64,000 nucleotides of DNA from Prochilodus magdalenae (taxonomy: Eukaryota > Chordata > Actinopteri > Characiformes > Prochilodontidae), in assembly GCA_024036415.1 (NCBI GenBank), contig JAMWET010001367.1, positions 301,001 through 365,000 on the forward strand, written 5' to 3'. Below are positions 1 through 12,489 of this stretch, piece by piece (the first letter of the stretch is position 1; each line of letters opens with the position of its first letter). The notes beneath the pieces are model-generated. The model did not search any database. It had not been told where the DNA came from and saw only the letters and a program-made list of their open reading frames with translations. The position numbers and the translations under genes are program-made.

Positions 1-379
1 ATACCAAGCTCTTGGCATATACACAGCACAGCAGCTAGCTGGCCTGACAACTCCTCACAGGGAACTATGAGCTGAGTGTGAAACTCCTTCGCATGTTTCA
101 TGATGTTAAACCTACCCACATATTTCATTCCTTTCAGCGGATTACTTCTGGATGCAACTTTCTATTTTTCAGTGATTGATATATATATTTAAGAATGTAT
201 ATTGTTACAGAGGAGTCCATTTGGATTAAAAATCCTAATGTACTACTGGCTTTTTAAGTACATTTAAATATTTAAAAAATCAGACTCATTCAATAGTAGT
301 GCTGACACCATACCAAAATCTATAAAACATATAACTAAAATATCTCGATACTGATACTGAAAAGATACCATGTCAAAAA
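1..379. other. Unassigned AT-rich intronic sequence
   Basis: No coding potential, RNA gene or repeat recognised. Confidence 0.5.
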
Positions 380-1060
380 CCTAAGGCAACCACAACCGCC
401 ATCCCATCATCGTGCACCATTTGTGTTTAAATATTTCCAGACCTAAAAAGCTCCTCCCTTGTCATTTCCCATCGCATTGAGGGACATTAATGTCCGTCGT
501 TACTGTACTCAGAAACCACCTGGTTCTAAATGTGCATTGTGGATTTTTGAGTATACTCAACTTTGACATTTATAACTGTAGTATATGCACTACATGCTAG
601 GGCTGAATAATTAATCGATTTTATGTCAAAACTGTGAAATATGCTAATCACAAGAGCTGCAATTTTAATTACAGGCTGTTTTATGAAAACCATGTCTTAC
701 ATGGGGAACGTTAACATAATACCTCATACCAAGCCTGGACTCCTGGGGCTTTTTTTGTCTTTGTTTTGTTTTTCGACAGATTTGGGTTGTACTTACATTT
801 ACGCACCATTTATGGTCCTGCCATCACCGCAGCTGCCATGGGATCATCACCAGCCAATTTGTGAGTACACTTAACTTTGACATTTGTAACTGTATTACAT
901 ACACACTAGAGCTAAAAATGAATAGATTTTATATTAAGAGAGTACAATACTAAGAACGTACGACACTCAATTCGCAGGACTTGCAGTTTTAATTACAGGT
1001 TACTTTATCAAAACCGTGTCTTATATGGGGAAAGTAAATATGAGAGCTGAGCAAAACCAA
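380..1060. repeat. Unclassified dispersed repeat, two diverged tandem copies
   Basis: Two stretches about 320 bp apart share the order of several blocks: TGAGTA plus CTCAACTTTGACATTT / CTTAACTTTGACATTT (from about 551 and 863), then TTTTAATTACAGG (664 and 983), then AAAACC[A/G]TGTCTTA[C/T]ATGGGGAA (687 and 1011). A third partial copy lies at 15771-16020. I do not recognise the family and found no terminal repeats. Confidence 0.55.
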
Positions 1061-1341
1061 TCAGAGGTAGCCAAACAACTTGCAGGCCTGGAGTTTTGAT
1101 AATTGCAATTCAAATTGCACTCGCAATACCGACCAGAGAATTCAGATATTTTTCCCAAATCATTAAACGCTACACAACTGTCAATCTCAAAGTGCCGGTA
1201 TTAATAAAATGAGGTGCTTTATCATTTTTAAAGGCTGCACAATGCTTTTCTACTTCCGGTATATCACACGACACTATTCAGTAGCGGTGTATATCTACAC
1301 AACCCTTTAAGAAATAATTATTTTTATACAAAGCAGATGTA
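1061..1341. other. Unassigned intronic sequence
   Basis: No gene or repeat recognised. It ends at the TA target of the next element. Confidence 0.5.
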
Positions 1342-1873
1342 CAGGGGTTGGACAATGAAACTGAAACACCTGGTTTTAGACCACAATCATTTATTAGTAT
1401 GGTGTAGGGCCTCCTTTTGCGGCCAGTACAGCGTCAGTTCGTCTTGGGAATGACATATACTGCGTCCTGCACAGTGGTCAGAGGGATTTTAAGCCATTCT
1501 TCTTGCAGGATAGTGGCCAGGTCACTACGTGATGCTGGTGGAGGTTCATCCTTCTTGGTGGTATGCTGACATTACCCTGGATACCGTGGCTCTTGATACA
1601 TCACAAAGACTTGCTGTCTTGGTCACAGATGCGCCAGCAAGACGTGCACCAACAATTTGTCTCTTTTGAACTCTGGTATGTCACCCATAATGTTGTGTGC
1701 ATTGCAGTATTTTGAGCAGAACTGTGCTCTTACCTGCTAACTGAACCTTCACACTCTGCTCTTACTGGTGTAATGTGCAATTAATGAAGACTGGCCACCA
1801 GGCTGGTCCAATTTAGTCATGAGACCTCCCACACTAAAATGACAGGTGTTTCAGTTTCATTGTCCAACCCCTG
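1342..1873 (-). mobile_element. Internally deleted Tc1-like element, copy 1 (532 bp)
   Basis: Flanked by TA on both sides (1340-1341, 1874-1875). Perfect inverted ends begin CAGGGGTTGGACAATGAAAC and extend through the following CTGAAACACCTG. Read on the minus strand, the interior retains part of a Tc1 transposase N-terminus ([15 protein letters not shown]) and part of its C-terminus, but the catalytic core is gone. It can only move in trans. A second copy lies at 18322-18749 with its interior rearranged. Confidence 0.88.
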
Positions 1874-3800
1874 TATATTAAATTGACAATGAATTCATCG
1901 ATGAGACTGCAGAAAAATATTGTCAGTGTTACCAACTTTGACACGTTTTTGACCCCATATGAAAATAGCTTAATAATTTTATAGACTTTACACTATTACA
2001 ATCCATTCAAATCGATCCCGGCATTCCAAAATCAATACAGCTGAAATTTCACCTTCAGATGAATGCATCACAATGCATAAAAGACACCCCTAGCAGGCAG
2101 TCAAACACTGTGCTCATTTAAATTCATGAGTCTTATATTGAAACATTCATTTTAGAGTATTTTATAGGATGTGATACCCTTGCTAGAGACTTTTCAGCTT
2201 TACATCCAGACTCAATTCTCACCTTAGCCGTCTATAGATGACACCATAGTTTCTTCTGTTCGTCCACTGGGACTTAGGACAGTGTGAAAACTATCACAAA
2301 ACACAGTTTTGTCATAAAATCCATTGTCAACATATCACATACTGCACCAATAACATGTTTAATAACAACTTCAAAGGCCTGTCCAAATAAATACTATGCC
2401 TTTAGCACACCCACACATTAAGTACTGCCCCTGCTTTTCCCTGCTATAAATTGAAAAGTGATTGCGGCACTTAATTTCCAAAAGAAGACGGATTACACTC
2501 CCAGAGATATCACACACTTAACAAAACACTGCACAGACACCTGGGTCTCATCTGAGCCCATTACCATTTAATCACATTTTATTTATATGATCCCGTTCTC
2601 CAAGGCCTTCTCCTTCCCGGTGGGAACTGCTTGCGTAGCATCTAATTTTCTCTATATTAATGGTAGATTATTTTGCCAGACAAGTAGCAGAAAGAGAGTT
2701 CAATAAGGAAGCAAGGTACCAGGAAGTAGCCGCTGAATAATAATGGCACACGGACACAGTCTTCCCAGTTGATGAGGATGGACCTGGAGCGCCAAAGCGT
2801 GTCTGAGTCTGCGAGCGATCACTCTGTGACCCAGCATGCCCAGTGGGCCGCAATTATCTTAACGCCTGCAAAACTGGCCAAAACCCTCAGCTCGTGGGCG
2901 ATCATGAGAAGAACACCACTGAGACTTGGATAGTCTTGAGCTTCAACTGAAAGCATACTGGCCAACACGAGCAGCCTGCTGAAAACTCAAAGGGACAAAA
3001 GAGATGGCTCAGTGTCTATCCTTTTCAGAGTCGAGTTGTCAGTCTCGGTTACATTCACATGGATGTTGATGGCTCTACATTAGTCCAAGTCTAGGATTAC
3101 GCAGCAGGTAATCCAATCTTTTTCTACATATGTGACGCAGATGTGGCAGTTTGCACAGCAAAAACACATCAATTCATTTTTAATTCCCATCTGAGACACT
3201 TTCATATGTGGTACTGAAATCCTTTACATAGAGTGCAATTCAGTCTGAACAGCCAGATCAGAATGAATGCCACTCTTGCGTCAATCCAACTCGAGGTTCG
3301 TCATTGAGCCATCAAACATTTGGAGTGATGTTTCAGCACAAACAAAGTTAGAAGGCACTATAACTGCTGTGTTATAAGAAGTTATAAGAAATGGCTGAAT
3401 GCAGAGAACGAGGCTGCAGTGTCAAAGAAAAGTTGAAGTCTAAAAGCAAAGCCTGAACGCATTCTGGATGATAAGGTAGGCTGTCAGCTATTGGAACTTT
3501 GGGACCAGTCCTGCAATGTCTTTGCGGATTAACCTGAAGCTGCCACCATCCATTGGCAATCATGATTGTTTACCACTGGATTAGTGTGCCATGGGAAGCA
3601 TTATGAGATATGTAAATATGTGTAAAATTAAATGTGCAAAAGTATAAATAATATAAATGAATAGTAAATGAATAAATGACTAAAGAGGATATAAACAGAT
3701 CAGTGTTTAATAAAAGTTATGTAAACTAAGTAAAACTTGACAGAGTAAAAATCTTAAATTATTATGTGATATTAAAATTATATGACATAAAATAGTTATG
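1874..3800. other. Unassigned intronic sequence
   Basis: Mixed-composition DNA without a recognisable gene or repeat. Short open frames here (for example 2668-2853 and 3372-3563 on the minus strand) resemble no known protein. Confidence 0.45.
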
Positions 3801-3817
3801 TATATATATATATATAT
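3801..3817. repeat. (TA)n microsatellite, left part
   Basis: TA dinucleotide run interrupted by the 786-bp element. It resumes as an AT run at 4605-4622 on the other side. Confidence 0.8.
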
Positions 3818-4603
3818 CAGGGCTCTAGAGTGCGAACAATTTGCAGTTCGATGGGGCAAAAAAGAAAAAGTCTTCGTGACTCTGAAAGTCTCCCTGTGGT
3901 TAAAAACAGAAACACATTAGGCCCATTTCGTGGTCTAAACCAATCAAAGATAGGGAAGGGCGGGGCTGATTGGCCGTGGTCCTGATATTCCTGTATATGT
4001 GTACGTTTGAAAATGCGTGTGCTGCAGTCAGACAGAGCGGTGAGTAGTCTAGGCCCGTCAGGTAAAGAGAGCGGGTGTCACCGTGGATGGCGAGAGACGG
4101 TGAAAAGAATGATTTACAACATTTTGGTTAAGAATGTTCAGTTCAGGCCTGGTCCGTTCGAAATTGTTAACCTGGGAGGTTGATGGCTCCGTGTCAGATC
4201 GCTGGTTATGTCAAGCCCTGGTCCGCAGACGGCATCAGATAATGAGCCACATACGATCGACTCCGAGAGCATTGCCGGCAGTAGTGCGTTTTTGACTGGT
4301 TCTAATACATTTCGAATTGAAACGCTGAAAAAGCACAATGCATCTATAAAACACATTACATGCCCGACAAATGCACTGCTACCTCTCTTTGTGCTTCAAA
4401 TAAAGAACTTTTTGTTGACCACATTGTTAGTTAATCATTTACAAGTCAATATGGCCTATATGGACAGCGATTAAAAAAGAGAAAAGAAAAAGTGAACTTG
4501 TAAAACTGCGGTACTGAATGTGATGTGTTTGAAAATTTGGGTGCACCTAAATCTAAGAAAAAACGTTAGGCGCACCAGTGCCTAAAGTTAGTCTAGAGCC
4601 CTG
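3818..4603. mobile_element. hAT-like non-autonomous DNA transposon (786 bp)
   Basis: Ends CAGGGCTCTAGA... and ...TCTAGAGCCCTG form inverted repeats of about 12 bp, typical of hAT-type termini. It sits inside a (TA)n tract, so the target duplication cannot be resolved. It carries an 88-codon open frame (4208-4474, plus) that I do not recognise as a transposase. I recall similar CAGGGCTCTAGACTA sequences as abundant in fish genomes. The superfamily is an inference. Confidence 0.65.
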
Positions 4604-4620
4604 TACATATATATATATAT

Positions 4621-4669
4621 ATAAGAAACTCTCTATATATAAGAAACTCTCTATATATAAGAAACTCTC
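4621..4669. repeat. 18-bp tandem repeat, 2.7 copies
   Basis: The unit ATAAGAAACTCTCTATAT occurs twice exactly and once partially, directly downstream of the AT run. The absence of differences between units suggests a recent origin. Confidence 0.85.
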
Positions 4670-5820
4670 AGGCGGGACCAGTTCTTCTGACCTACCACAC
4701 AACAAAGCACACATGCTCCTCCATTTTGCAGGTTACTTTAATTTGACTGTAAAGATCTTCGGCCCAGTATTTCCACATTTGCAAACATGATAGTGAAAAA
4801 GATCCCATTGCTGTTTTGCTGCAGGTAGTATATGATCTCTGTCATGTCTGGAATGCTATATAATGATGCCCAAGGAGACCAGACTCAAAATAAGTAGTAC
4901 AATATTACAAAACGGCAGGAGGTTGCCTCCTGGAATCTGTTACAGCAACGAATTTCACCTCTGCATACCCACCTCTATTTGACCTCCCTCCTGAATGCAC
5001 AGCAAATCACACTGCTAAAAAGCATGAGCAAATCTGGCTCATAACAACATTATAACCAGGCAGTTCTGACCTAGGTGCGAACCCAGGTGCTGTTCGTAAC
5101 TCAACACCTCACCCAATGTTCCCAGAGTGAGGTGTTACACGAACAGGTGTAGCAGCATCTCAAGATAACTAAGTATGCCACTTACGCTCCAGTAGGTGAA
5201 AAACTGAAGCTTAAACAATTTAGAATGAGACACATGAATTCCTGTGTCTGCTGGTACTCGTCATCCTTCTGATAATCAAATTACTGGCTTCATAAATAAC
5301 TGACACTTGTAAGTAGTGGTGGTAGGCTGGAAGCAACGCCGTCTTGAGTCAAGCACGGCACTTTTCCAATTCACAAGTTGGAAAAAAAGTGTTTTGAAAC
5401 CTGCACCTGGCACTGAATGCTATTTTAGCACTTAAACTGGTGAGCTATTCAAGTCAAAGGGCATGCAAAAATCTCTCTTACAACATCAAAAAACATGCAC
5501 TTTATTTTCAAGAGGACAAGTAATACTGGTGGCCATCCTCTCTGTGCTTTACAAATGTCTTGGTTTTTACTGCTTCCAAAATAAATTTTATATGAGGGGG
5601 CAAAAGCTTCTTCCTCATGTCCTTCAGTGCTATTCATCCTGCGCTTGTTCATGATCAGCCCATATTAAAAATACTGAAACACATTCTTATATCTTCACTG
5701 CCCAAAATAAAAATCACACAGATCTGGGTTAAGTCATTTTTATTCTTATACATCATTTACACTCAGTGGCTGTACTTACGTGTTATGTAAAATCTGTAAG
5801 CTAAATGGACCAATAGACAT
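4670..5820. other. Unassigned intronic sequence with one hairpin
   Basis: No gene recognised. The only notable structure is the hairpin at 5090-5146, listed separately. Confidence 0.45.
5090..5146. other. Short stem-loop with arms of about 20 bp
   Basis: The left arm (5090-5112, CTGTTCGT then AACACCTCAC) pairs with the right arm (5127-5146, GTGAGGTGTT then ACGAACAG) with one small internal asymmetry and a 14-nt loop. The size is compatible with a microRNA-type precursor or a decayed palindromic element. I recognise no mature microRNA seed. Confidence 0.4.
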
Positions 5821-6226
5821 TGTCACATTCTGCCCTGTCCAGTTCATGTTCGTCTGTCTTCTCTGGATTTGTTTCTGTCTGCCTGTCCATGTGCTGTTTA
5901 GGTCATGTGACCTTTGTTGTCTTGTCCCATGTGAGTCTGTCTGTTTTGATCATGTGCCCCTCCTGTCTCCGCCCTCCATGTCCCGTGTTTGTAGCTCCGC
6001 CCCTTCCCAGGTGTTCCGCGTTAGTCTTTGTGCTTTTATATGGCCTGTTGTCCCCTGTGTGGTTGCTTGGTGTTTTGTCTCCATGTTGGTGGTTTGTCTC
6101 CTTGTCTGTTTGTTTTGTAACCCTGTTCCTAGTCACCTCAGTTTGCGGCTTTCTTTGGTTTTGTTTTGACTTCATTAAATACTTGCACCTACATCCTGCC
6201 TCCTCGTCCTCTAACCCAACGTGACA
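5821..6226 (+). mobile_element. Solo LTR of a retrotransposon (Ty3/gypsy-like)
   Basis: This 406-bp segment starts TGTCAC and ends GTGACA, that is TG...CA inside short inverted ends. It is flanked by the 5-bp duplication GACAT (5816-5820 and 6227-6231). It has a possible TATA box (TTTTATATGG, about 6035-6044) and a poly(A)-like ATTAAAT about 50 bp before its end. No internal retroelement genes adjoin it, so the rest was presumably lost by LTR-LTR recombination. Long open frames on both strands across it are accidental. Confidence 0.75.
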
Positions 6227-6231
6227 GACAT

Positions 6232-6842
6232 GTTCCAAAGACTTGGAATAAAACCTCTGTAGGGTACCTGACGCTGAAATTTGACATTTTTAGCTTCGCT
6301 TATAAATTTGCTATTATGGAACGTGCATGATTTTTCTGTGCTGTATTGTCTTTAGATTTAAATAGTGATAGATCCAATATTACTATTGTACAGGAGTTAA
6401 AAAGCTTTATAGAAACCACAGTCTAAAGCCAATTTGCTCTGGATGACGTAAACAGGTTTATGTTTTAGGCTGTATTAGTGGAAGAAACTGCTTCTAACAA
6501 GTTTCAAAGCAGTAAGCATAAATTACAAAATCAAAAAAGGCTCTTTTTAGAATTTCTATATGCGGTGAGCCATGCGATGATATTTGTCATTGGTGTGATA
6601 AATTATGTCCCATTAATTCACAGGATGCTTTTCTGACCATATAGCAAGTGCATGGATTATAGAGACCATAATTAGACCTGTTCAGCTGGATTTAATGTAG
6701 CTCCACTGGCTTTTTAAATCTGCTTCAACTCATTACAAGCATAATGCATGACATCTTATTTCTGAAAATGTCTTGAAATATCATTCCTTTATATTTTTGC
6801 CATACCGCCAGCCAGCATTCCTATATAACACATTAATATAAT
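6232..6842. other. Unassigned intronic sequence
   Basis: AT-rich. No gene or repeat recognised. Confidence 0.5.
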
Positions 6843-6872
6843 GATAGATAGATAGCTAGATAGCTAGCTAGC

Positions 6873-6921
<49 letters not shown>
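6843..6921. repeat. (GATA)n microsatellite
   Basis: About 20 units of GATA/AGAT with GCTA variants in the left third. The right two thirds are uninterrupted and therefore likely length-polymorphic. Confidence 0.95.
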
Positions 6922-9082
6922 GTGCAAAGAGATTGTCCTGGAACGCTTAGTTTTGGTTATCTGGACAATTAGTAACAACAGTGTTCCTACTTGTTACCTC
7001 GCTTCACTCTTTGTGCTCTGCACAACACCCCGGTGTTGAGTGCTAGTTGGAACAATTGGAGAAGTGCTGAGTGTAGACGACTGCACCTTTCAAACCATCC
7101 AATTAGGAGTGTCTTTTAGGAGAGTGAAGAAAACTGGAGAGGTTGCTTTGCACAAATCAGTCCTATTTTCTCCGATTCTTTCTGCGAATGTAGCACTTTG
7201 AGCATGTGGTACGCAAAAACCAGCCTGAAATAGAACTTAGCGCACAGTGACGTTAGCGTGAGCCGGTCTCATGAGTGTGACAGCTGGTGTTGGTAGCATA
7301 TTTCACAACGTTAACAGGAACTTCATGTGATCGAGTTGTCAAAAGCTGCCTGAGGAACTGCTGGTTCTATTCTGAACAAGAGACACAAAGTGAAGGAGCA
7401 GATCGTTTCTCATATCTTTCATCTCTCGTATCAGCCTATCAACAATGATGGCCTTTCTTTGTGCTTTATATTGAAACAAATATTTTTTTTATTTTGTTGT
7501 TGCTGTTATTGTTTTTTTTTTTTTAAGTTGAAAGAACCAGTTTCTTTGCTTTGATGCCTAGGAAGAGTTATCTTGATCAGGAAGAATTAGGGATGTGCAT
7601 CTCCATCACTGAGGCTGATGCATCATGATGCATCCCAAACAACCGGATACATTCAAGATACATATGAAAGAACTAGCAATGTGATATAATTCATCCTTAT
7701 GCAGTTCATTCATTATTGACTCTCATTATATACTGATGATGCATTATTCAACATTATTTGATTCAACACTGAAATGTGATTCAATGTGAAGTGATATGAT
7801 GCAAAATATTACGATGCTATATAATTCAGTATGGCCAAAATAGTTTCATTTTATTGCTTTGGTTCTTCTTAAGCAGACAGCAAATAATGATTGAACTAAA
7901 CAAGCTTGATGTGTACAATCCATATTTGTGTCTCTACTCTGTAAGAATCTTATTTACACTGTTGTTTGTGACTTGCAAACACTTGGCCCAACAGACCATT
8001 TTATTTATAAGGCATTTATAGAGCACAAAACCTACAACACTCTTTATACCACACTTTGCAAATACATAAGGTGATGGTACTGGTTACTGGTTTAGAATGA
8101 GCAGAGCTGTTAGCCATTGGGGCACAAAAACAGTTGTAATACTTTGCTTACCAGTCTTCTTGCTAGGGACACGGCTACTAACTACTGCTATGGTACCGCT
8201 GACTCTGAGGCAGAAGGAGAGGCAAAGGTTTCCATACTCAAACCATGTCTGTGTACATTATAGCAGCAGCATGCACCTCATAGGACATGATAAGTCATAC
8301 GTAGTACAATAGTTGGCCAAGAGGTCTGATGACAATTGGCCATTGACAGCAGGGCCTGAGCATATTCAAGAAACAGTTTATAGGAGCGGAATCATTATAA
8401 TACATTGTACAATTATTGCTCAGATGTCTAAATAATAACGACATGGAGGCTCTACTGATAATCACACACAAAGAAATCATTTACCGATGCAAAGCCGCCA
8501 GAAACAATGCATCCCGAGTTCATCCCAAATTGTACCCTGTGCGTCGTTATTAAATCCGGACAATTTGCACTGTGAACTTTCATGCCTGTGCATCAATGCT
8601 AATCTCCAAACCCTCCATCTCCAGGAAGAATAGAAATGCAATTATAAATGTTTTTGCTCTTGGGAAACCAGATATAAAATGTCACCTGAGCTGGATGTCA
8701 TCTCATGGAGCTGTGTGTAGACCGCTTTCATGAGCATGTGAAATGGCACAATGACATATTGTTAAGCAGGAATGGAAAAAGGACATTTACAAGCTGCTAG
8801 ACTGTGGGCATCAAAGGTCCTTCAATAAATGTTTGGAATTTGCAATGCTTCCGTGTCTATGCTGGGATGGTTCTTCACAAGTTGCTCATTCTCAAGCTTC
8901 TCAAGCCATGCTAAATCTTTTCACTTCTTCCCTGCAATGCTAACCATTAAGGTGGAGGATCAACATGTAGTACCTGTACAGTACCAACCAATGTACTACT
9001 ACGCCACTGAGTAATGAAAATGTTAAGTGCCAAAGGTATTGTTACCCAAACAGCCTGCCCAACGTCTAGACTGTATCGGCAT
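6922..9082. other. Unassigned intronic sequence, faint GATGCAT-rich repeat
   Basis: About 7590-7830 is rich in GATGCAT/ATGATGCATC words, resembling decayed dispersed repeats common in fish. A T-rich run lies at 7480-7526. No gene seen in the rest. Confidence 0.35.
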
Positions 9083-9258
9083 TTCTCAAACTTGGTCCTG
9101 GAGGCCCAGTGCTCTATGCATTTTAGTGCTTTCCCTTTTACACAATTTAACACAATAATAGGATGATTATGAGATGGTTAGTTGGATTAAACGTGTCGGG
9201 AGCAGGGAAAACACTAAAAGTGCAGGCAGTAGGCCTCCAGGACCAGGGTACAAATTAA
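9083..9258. mobile_element. Palindromic MITE, copy 1
   Basis: Near-palindromic segment. The left CTTGGTCCTGGAGGCC pairs with the right GGCCTCCAGGACCAGGG, and the interior has inverted TTTTAGTGCTTTCCC / GGGAAAACACTAAAA blocks. Related copies lie at 16030-16212 and 26018-26165. This matches a small hAT-type MITE common in fish. It has no coding content. Confidence 0.7.
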
Positions 9259-10439
9259 ATTATGCAAGCATGCTATTAAGTAACAATCCCTATTTAGTAA
9301 ATACATCCACTTAAGCACTTCACACTCAATTCAAATCATTTTCAGCTTATTAAAGAAGAGATCATTTTGGTCCAAGCCCTGCTAATCAGTACAACAACAC
9401 TAGTCACATCAACAACATGCTATGCTGTCTCTGATCTACAGGGCATATAACTCATGAGCTGACTAAACCCAACCTCCACATATGCAAATAAAGCTGGTCC
9501 GGTCTCTAATGTACATATTTACTCATACTCTTAATGGAGGGATGGATAGATGCTAGATGGCTATAATTTATTACTGTCCAGAGGGGAGTTTGGTAATTAC
9601 AGTAGCAAAGAGGCAGCGATCATGCATGGGCATATACAGTACAAATACATCAGACCACAAATATGAGAAACGACAACTCAAACATTCACATTCAGTTATG
9701 TATGGGACATGGTGTATCGTCAGAAGCATAAGAGGGCCCCAAGTGATCACATAGGCCCTACCCACCCCAAGCATATTGCATGTGAGGACAAAACAAGAAG
9801 TAATAATGATGCTGTAATGGCACGATGTACGAACATGCAAGTAAGAAGACAACTTTTCTCGGGCCCTCTTGTGGCTTGTGGGCCCTAAGTGGCTGCTTAT
9901 GCCTCCTAGAGCTGGAAATGACTCTGGGCAATTTGGGAAGTGTGAAAACATTAACATTAACACATAAAAATTAAGAAAAAAAATGTGCAAAATATCAGTT
10001 ATGTGTGGGGCTAGGGTCATTTCTAGCTAGAAAATATGTCCTGTTGGTGAGGAGGTGCCATGCTAGGAAGTGAAGTCACACTTGTGGGTGACTAAGCCCA
10101 GGCAGTTGCTTTGGAAAGAGTCCTGATATTCTCTGGCTCATCTCTGTAAGCTTCAAGGTGAAAGTAACAATCTACATTCATTAAAACCTTCTTACATGAA
10201 CAGTCTTTGAAAAATACAACCTGAGCCCTGTTGGATGTAGACGCATGGCAGTGTGCAACCCAAGCTGTGGAGAGAAACATGCTTTCTGGGCATCTTCAGG
10301 GGGGTGGTCCATCTGGCCCTGTGGAAGTGTGCGCGTGTGAAAAAAATGGTGGCTAGACCATGGTGAGAAAGCAGATGCCCAACCTCTCTGTGAGCTGCAG
10401 ATGGAGTCACTGCATTACACACACAAACACTTTTCTCCA
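9259..10439. other. Unassigned intronic sequence
   Basis: A 149-codon minus-strand open frame (9571-10020) is not recognisable and is judged a chance ORF. No clear repeat family identified. Confidence 0.4.
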
Positions 10440-10870
10440 TGCTAGTACATAAACAATCACGGCGTCTAAGTAAACACCCGGAGGCTTTATCCCTCCATTA
10501 ATCCTCATTTACATTTGCGCGGGACAGAACCATTAAGAATCTCGTCTTTTGTTTAGCAACACATTCATACAGTAACAAATACTTCCCCGCGCTATTCTCC
10601 TAGCCATTATCCACTGCGCTAAAACTGCATATTTAACACACCGCCCCATTTTATTCAACCCATTGTGAGCTTCCCAACTATGTCTCGCATAGTAACAGAG
10701 AGCGAACAAAATCCCTAAAAAAGTTCCTCTATTGAATCTCCCCCTCTATTCACAGCACCACAGTGGAAAAATTCAATTAAGGGGGATAACAATGGCACTG
10801 AGGATTTTCAGCAGCGAAAGGAGACTGAGTTCTGCTACTGGAGAAGGGTGAAGGTGATCCAACCTGTCAC
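10440..10870. other. Candidate conserved non-coding element in intron 1
   Basis: High-complexity, repeat-free stretch about 2 kb inside intron 1, with several homeodomain-type ATTA/TTAAT cores, for example CCATTAATCC near 10495 and TTCAATTAAG near 10774. The suggestion rests only on texture and position; conservation cannot be tested here. Confidence 0.25.
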
Positions 10871-12489
10871 AAGTCTGATCTAAAGTTTTCCGAGTTTTTC
10901 AGCGCCTGACTGTTACCTCTCCAGCACCGAGTCATACGGGTGAATAAAGTGCTTAAATAAAGAATTAAATGTCCCTGAATTTAGCCAGAGGCACGAAAAC
11001 TTCAGCACTGACAAGAGTGCCACGGAGAGGCATACTGTAAGGGCTGAAGAACTACATACTGCAACTACATACTGCATATGCTAATGGGAAATGGAGAGGA
11101 GACGTGACATCTTGTGTTGTAATCCTACAGCAATAGCTATGACATATAGCTAGCAGAGAATTAGCAGTGCTTAGCTATAAGTTAGAAATCATGAGCCAGG
11201 TGCTATCTAAGTTGAGGCTATATTTGTAACACAGTGAGCTGAATGGCTTCCCGTGACTGGACTACTGTGGGCCGCTTTGGGGACACTTAGCTTAACCAGG
11301 TTGAGGTGCAAAAAGTGGAAGTGTGAGAGGGAAGTAGGTCAGCTCTGTGCCTGAAAGCAGCCAAATAGTATTCCCAACTTTTAAAAATAAATAATAATAA
11401 TAACAACAATAATAATAATGGTAAATAACATCCTGTGAACTGAATGCATTTATTTTTATCTGTAATGACGTTCGGAATGTTGAATTTTTAGCATGTGACG
11501 ATGGCCATGACGCAATGTGTTACCCAGTCCCACATCAACAATCTGATTGGATGCCACGCTATTCATTTGCATAAAGTTAATCCAGAATTAGATTAAACAA
11601 TATCAAGGCATCATGTGTCAGTTTTGGGTGTGAATTGTCATTTCCCGTCACACTATAAGATGCTATGACACGTTCTGTTTGATGTGTATTATTTTTAAAA
11701 CAAGGCAAATCATTTTGCATGACATCATATTCTCTTAACATTTCAGCACCCCCAGCTTCCTAGTGGGTAAACATGCAACCAACAAAATAGTGAACACAGC
11801 ATGAACTAAATGGATCAATAAAAAATGGGTGATAGAGAAAAATATACCGTCATGCTACTTCACATGATGATGATATATATGTACTTTTTACATTTTTGAT
11901 AAGCTGGAGCATTAAAAGTACCAACAGAGGCCTGATGAACATCATCATCAAAAACTATGAATGAAAAACAGTCAATTAGGGATTTGTTAAAAATGGTAAA
12001 GATAGATATTCATGGTTTTCAGTCTAAAGAGGGAACAGGTTGCATTTTATTTCCGTTTTAAATCCATTCTAAGGTCTATATAACACTTTACTAGTCGCTA
12101 TAATGGCAGTGTCCTGAATTTAGGTTTCAGTTTTGGCCCAAAATTCCCCTCATTCCAGCATTTCACAAACTGCACTGCACTAAACTCATTTAATACAGGA
12201 CTAATTATGTCTCATAGTGTCATTTGCAATTGATCAGATCAGTGTTGCTTAAGCACCGGAGACTTGCATGAACAGTATGTTGTGATGCAGTTTATCACAA
12301 TAACAAAACACACACAGTCATATTACCCATCCCTCACAAGCATCAGGATCAGAGTGTTATGCCTGAGAGTTTTACGCTCGTATTTACGGTCTACATTTAC
12401 TACTGACTCTAACAGTCTCTGCACATGGACACCTCTCTAGACTCCTATGGATGCACTGAGGCAGCTTTAGTACCAACATCTGCAACGTA
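10871..12489. other. Unassigned intronic sequence with (AAT)n tract
   Basis: It contains a short imperfect (AAT)n run at about 11388-11420. Nothing else recognised before the CpG island. Confidence 0.45.

Noticed and set aside
5780..6238. Overlapping open frames of 111-134 codons on both strands
   Set aside because: They coincide with the solo LTR. The peptides are Cys/Val/Leu-rich low-complexity artefacts with no known domain.
9571..10020. 149-codon minus-strand open frame
   Set aside because: No domain or family resemblance, no splice context.
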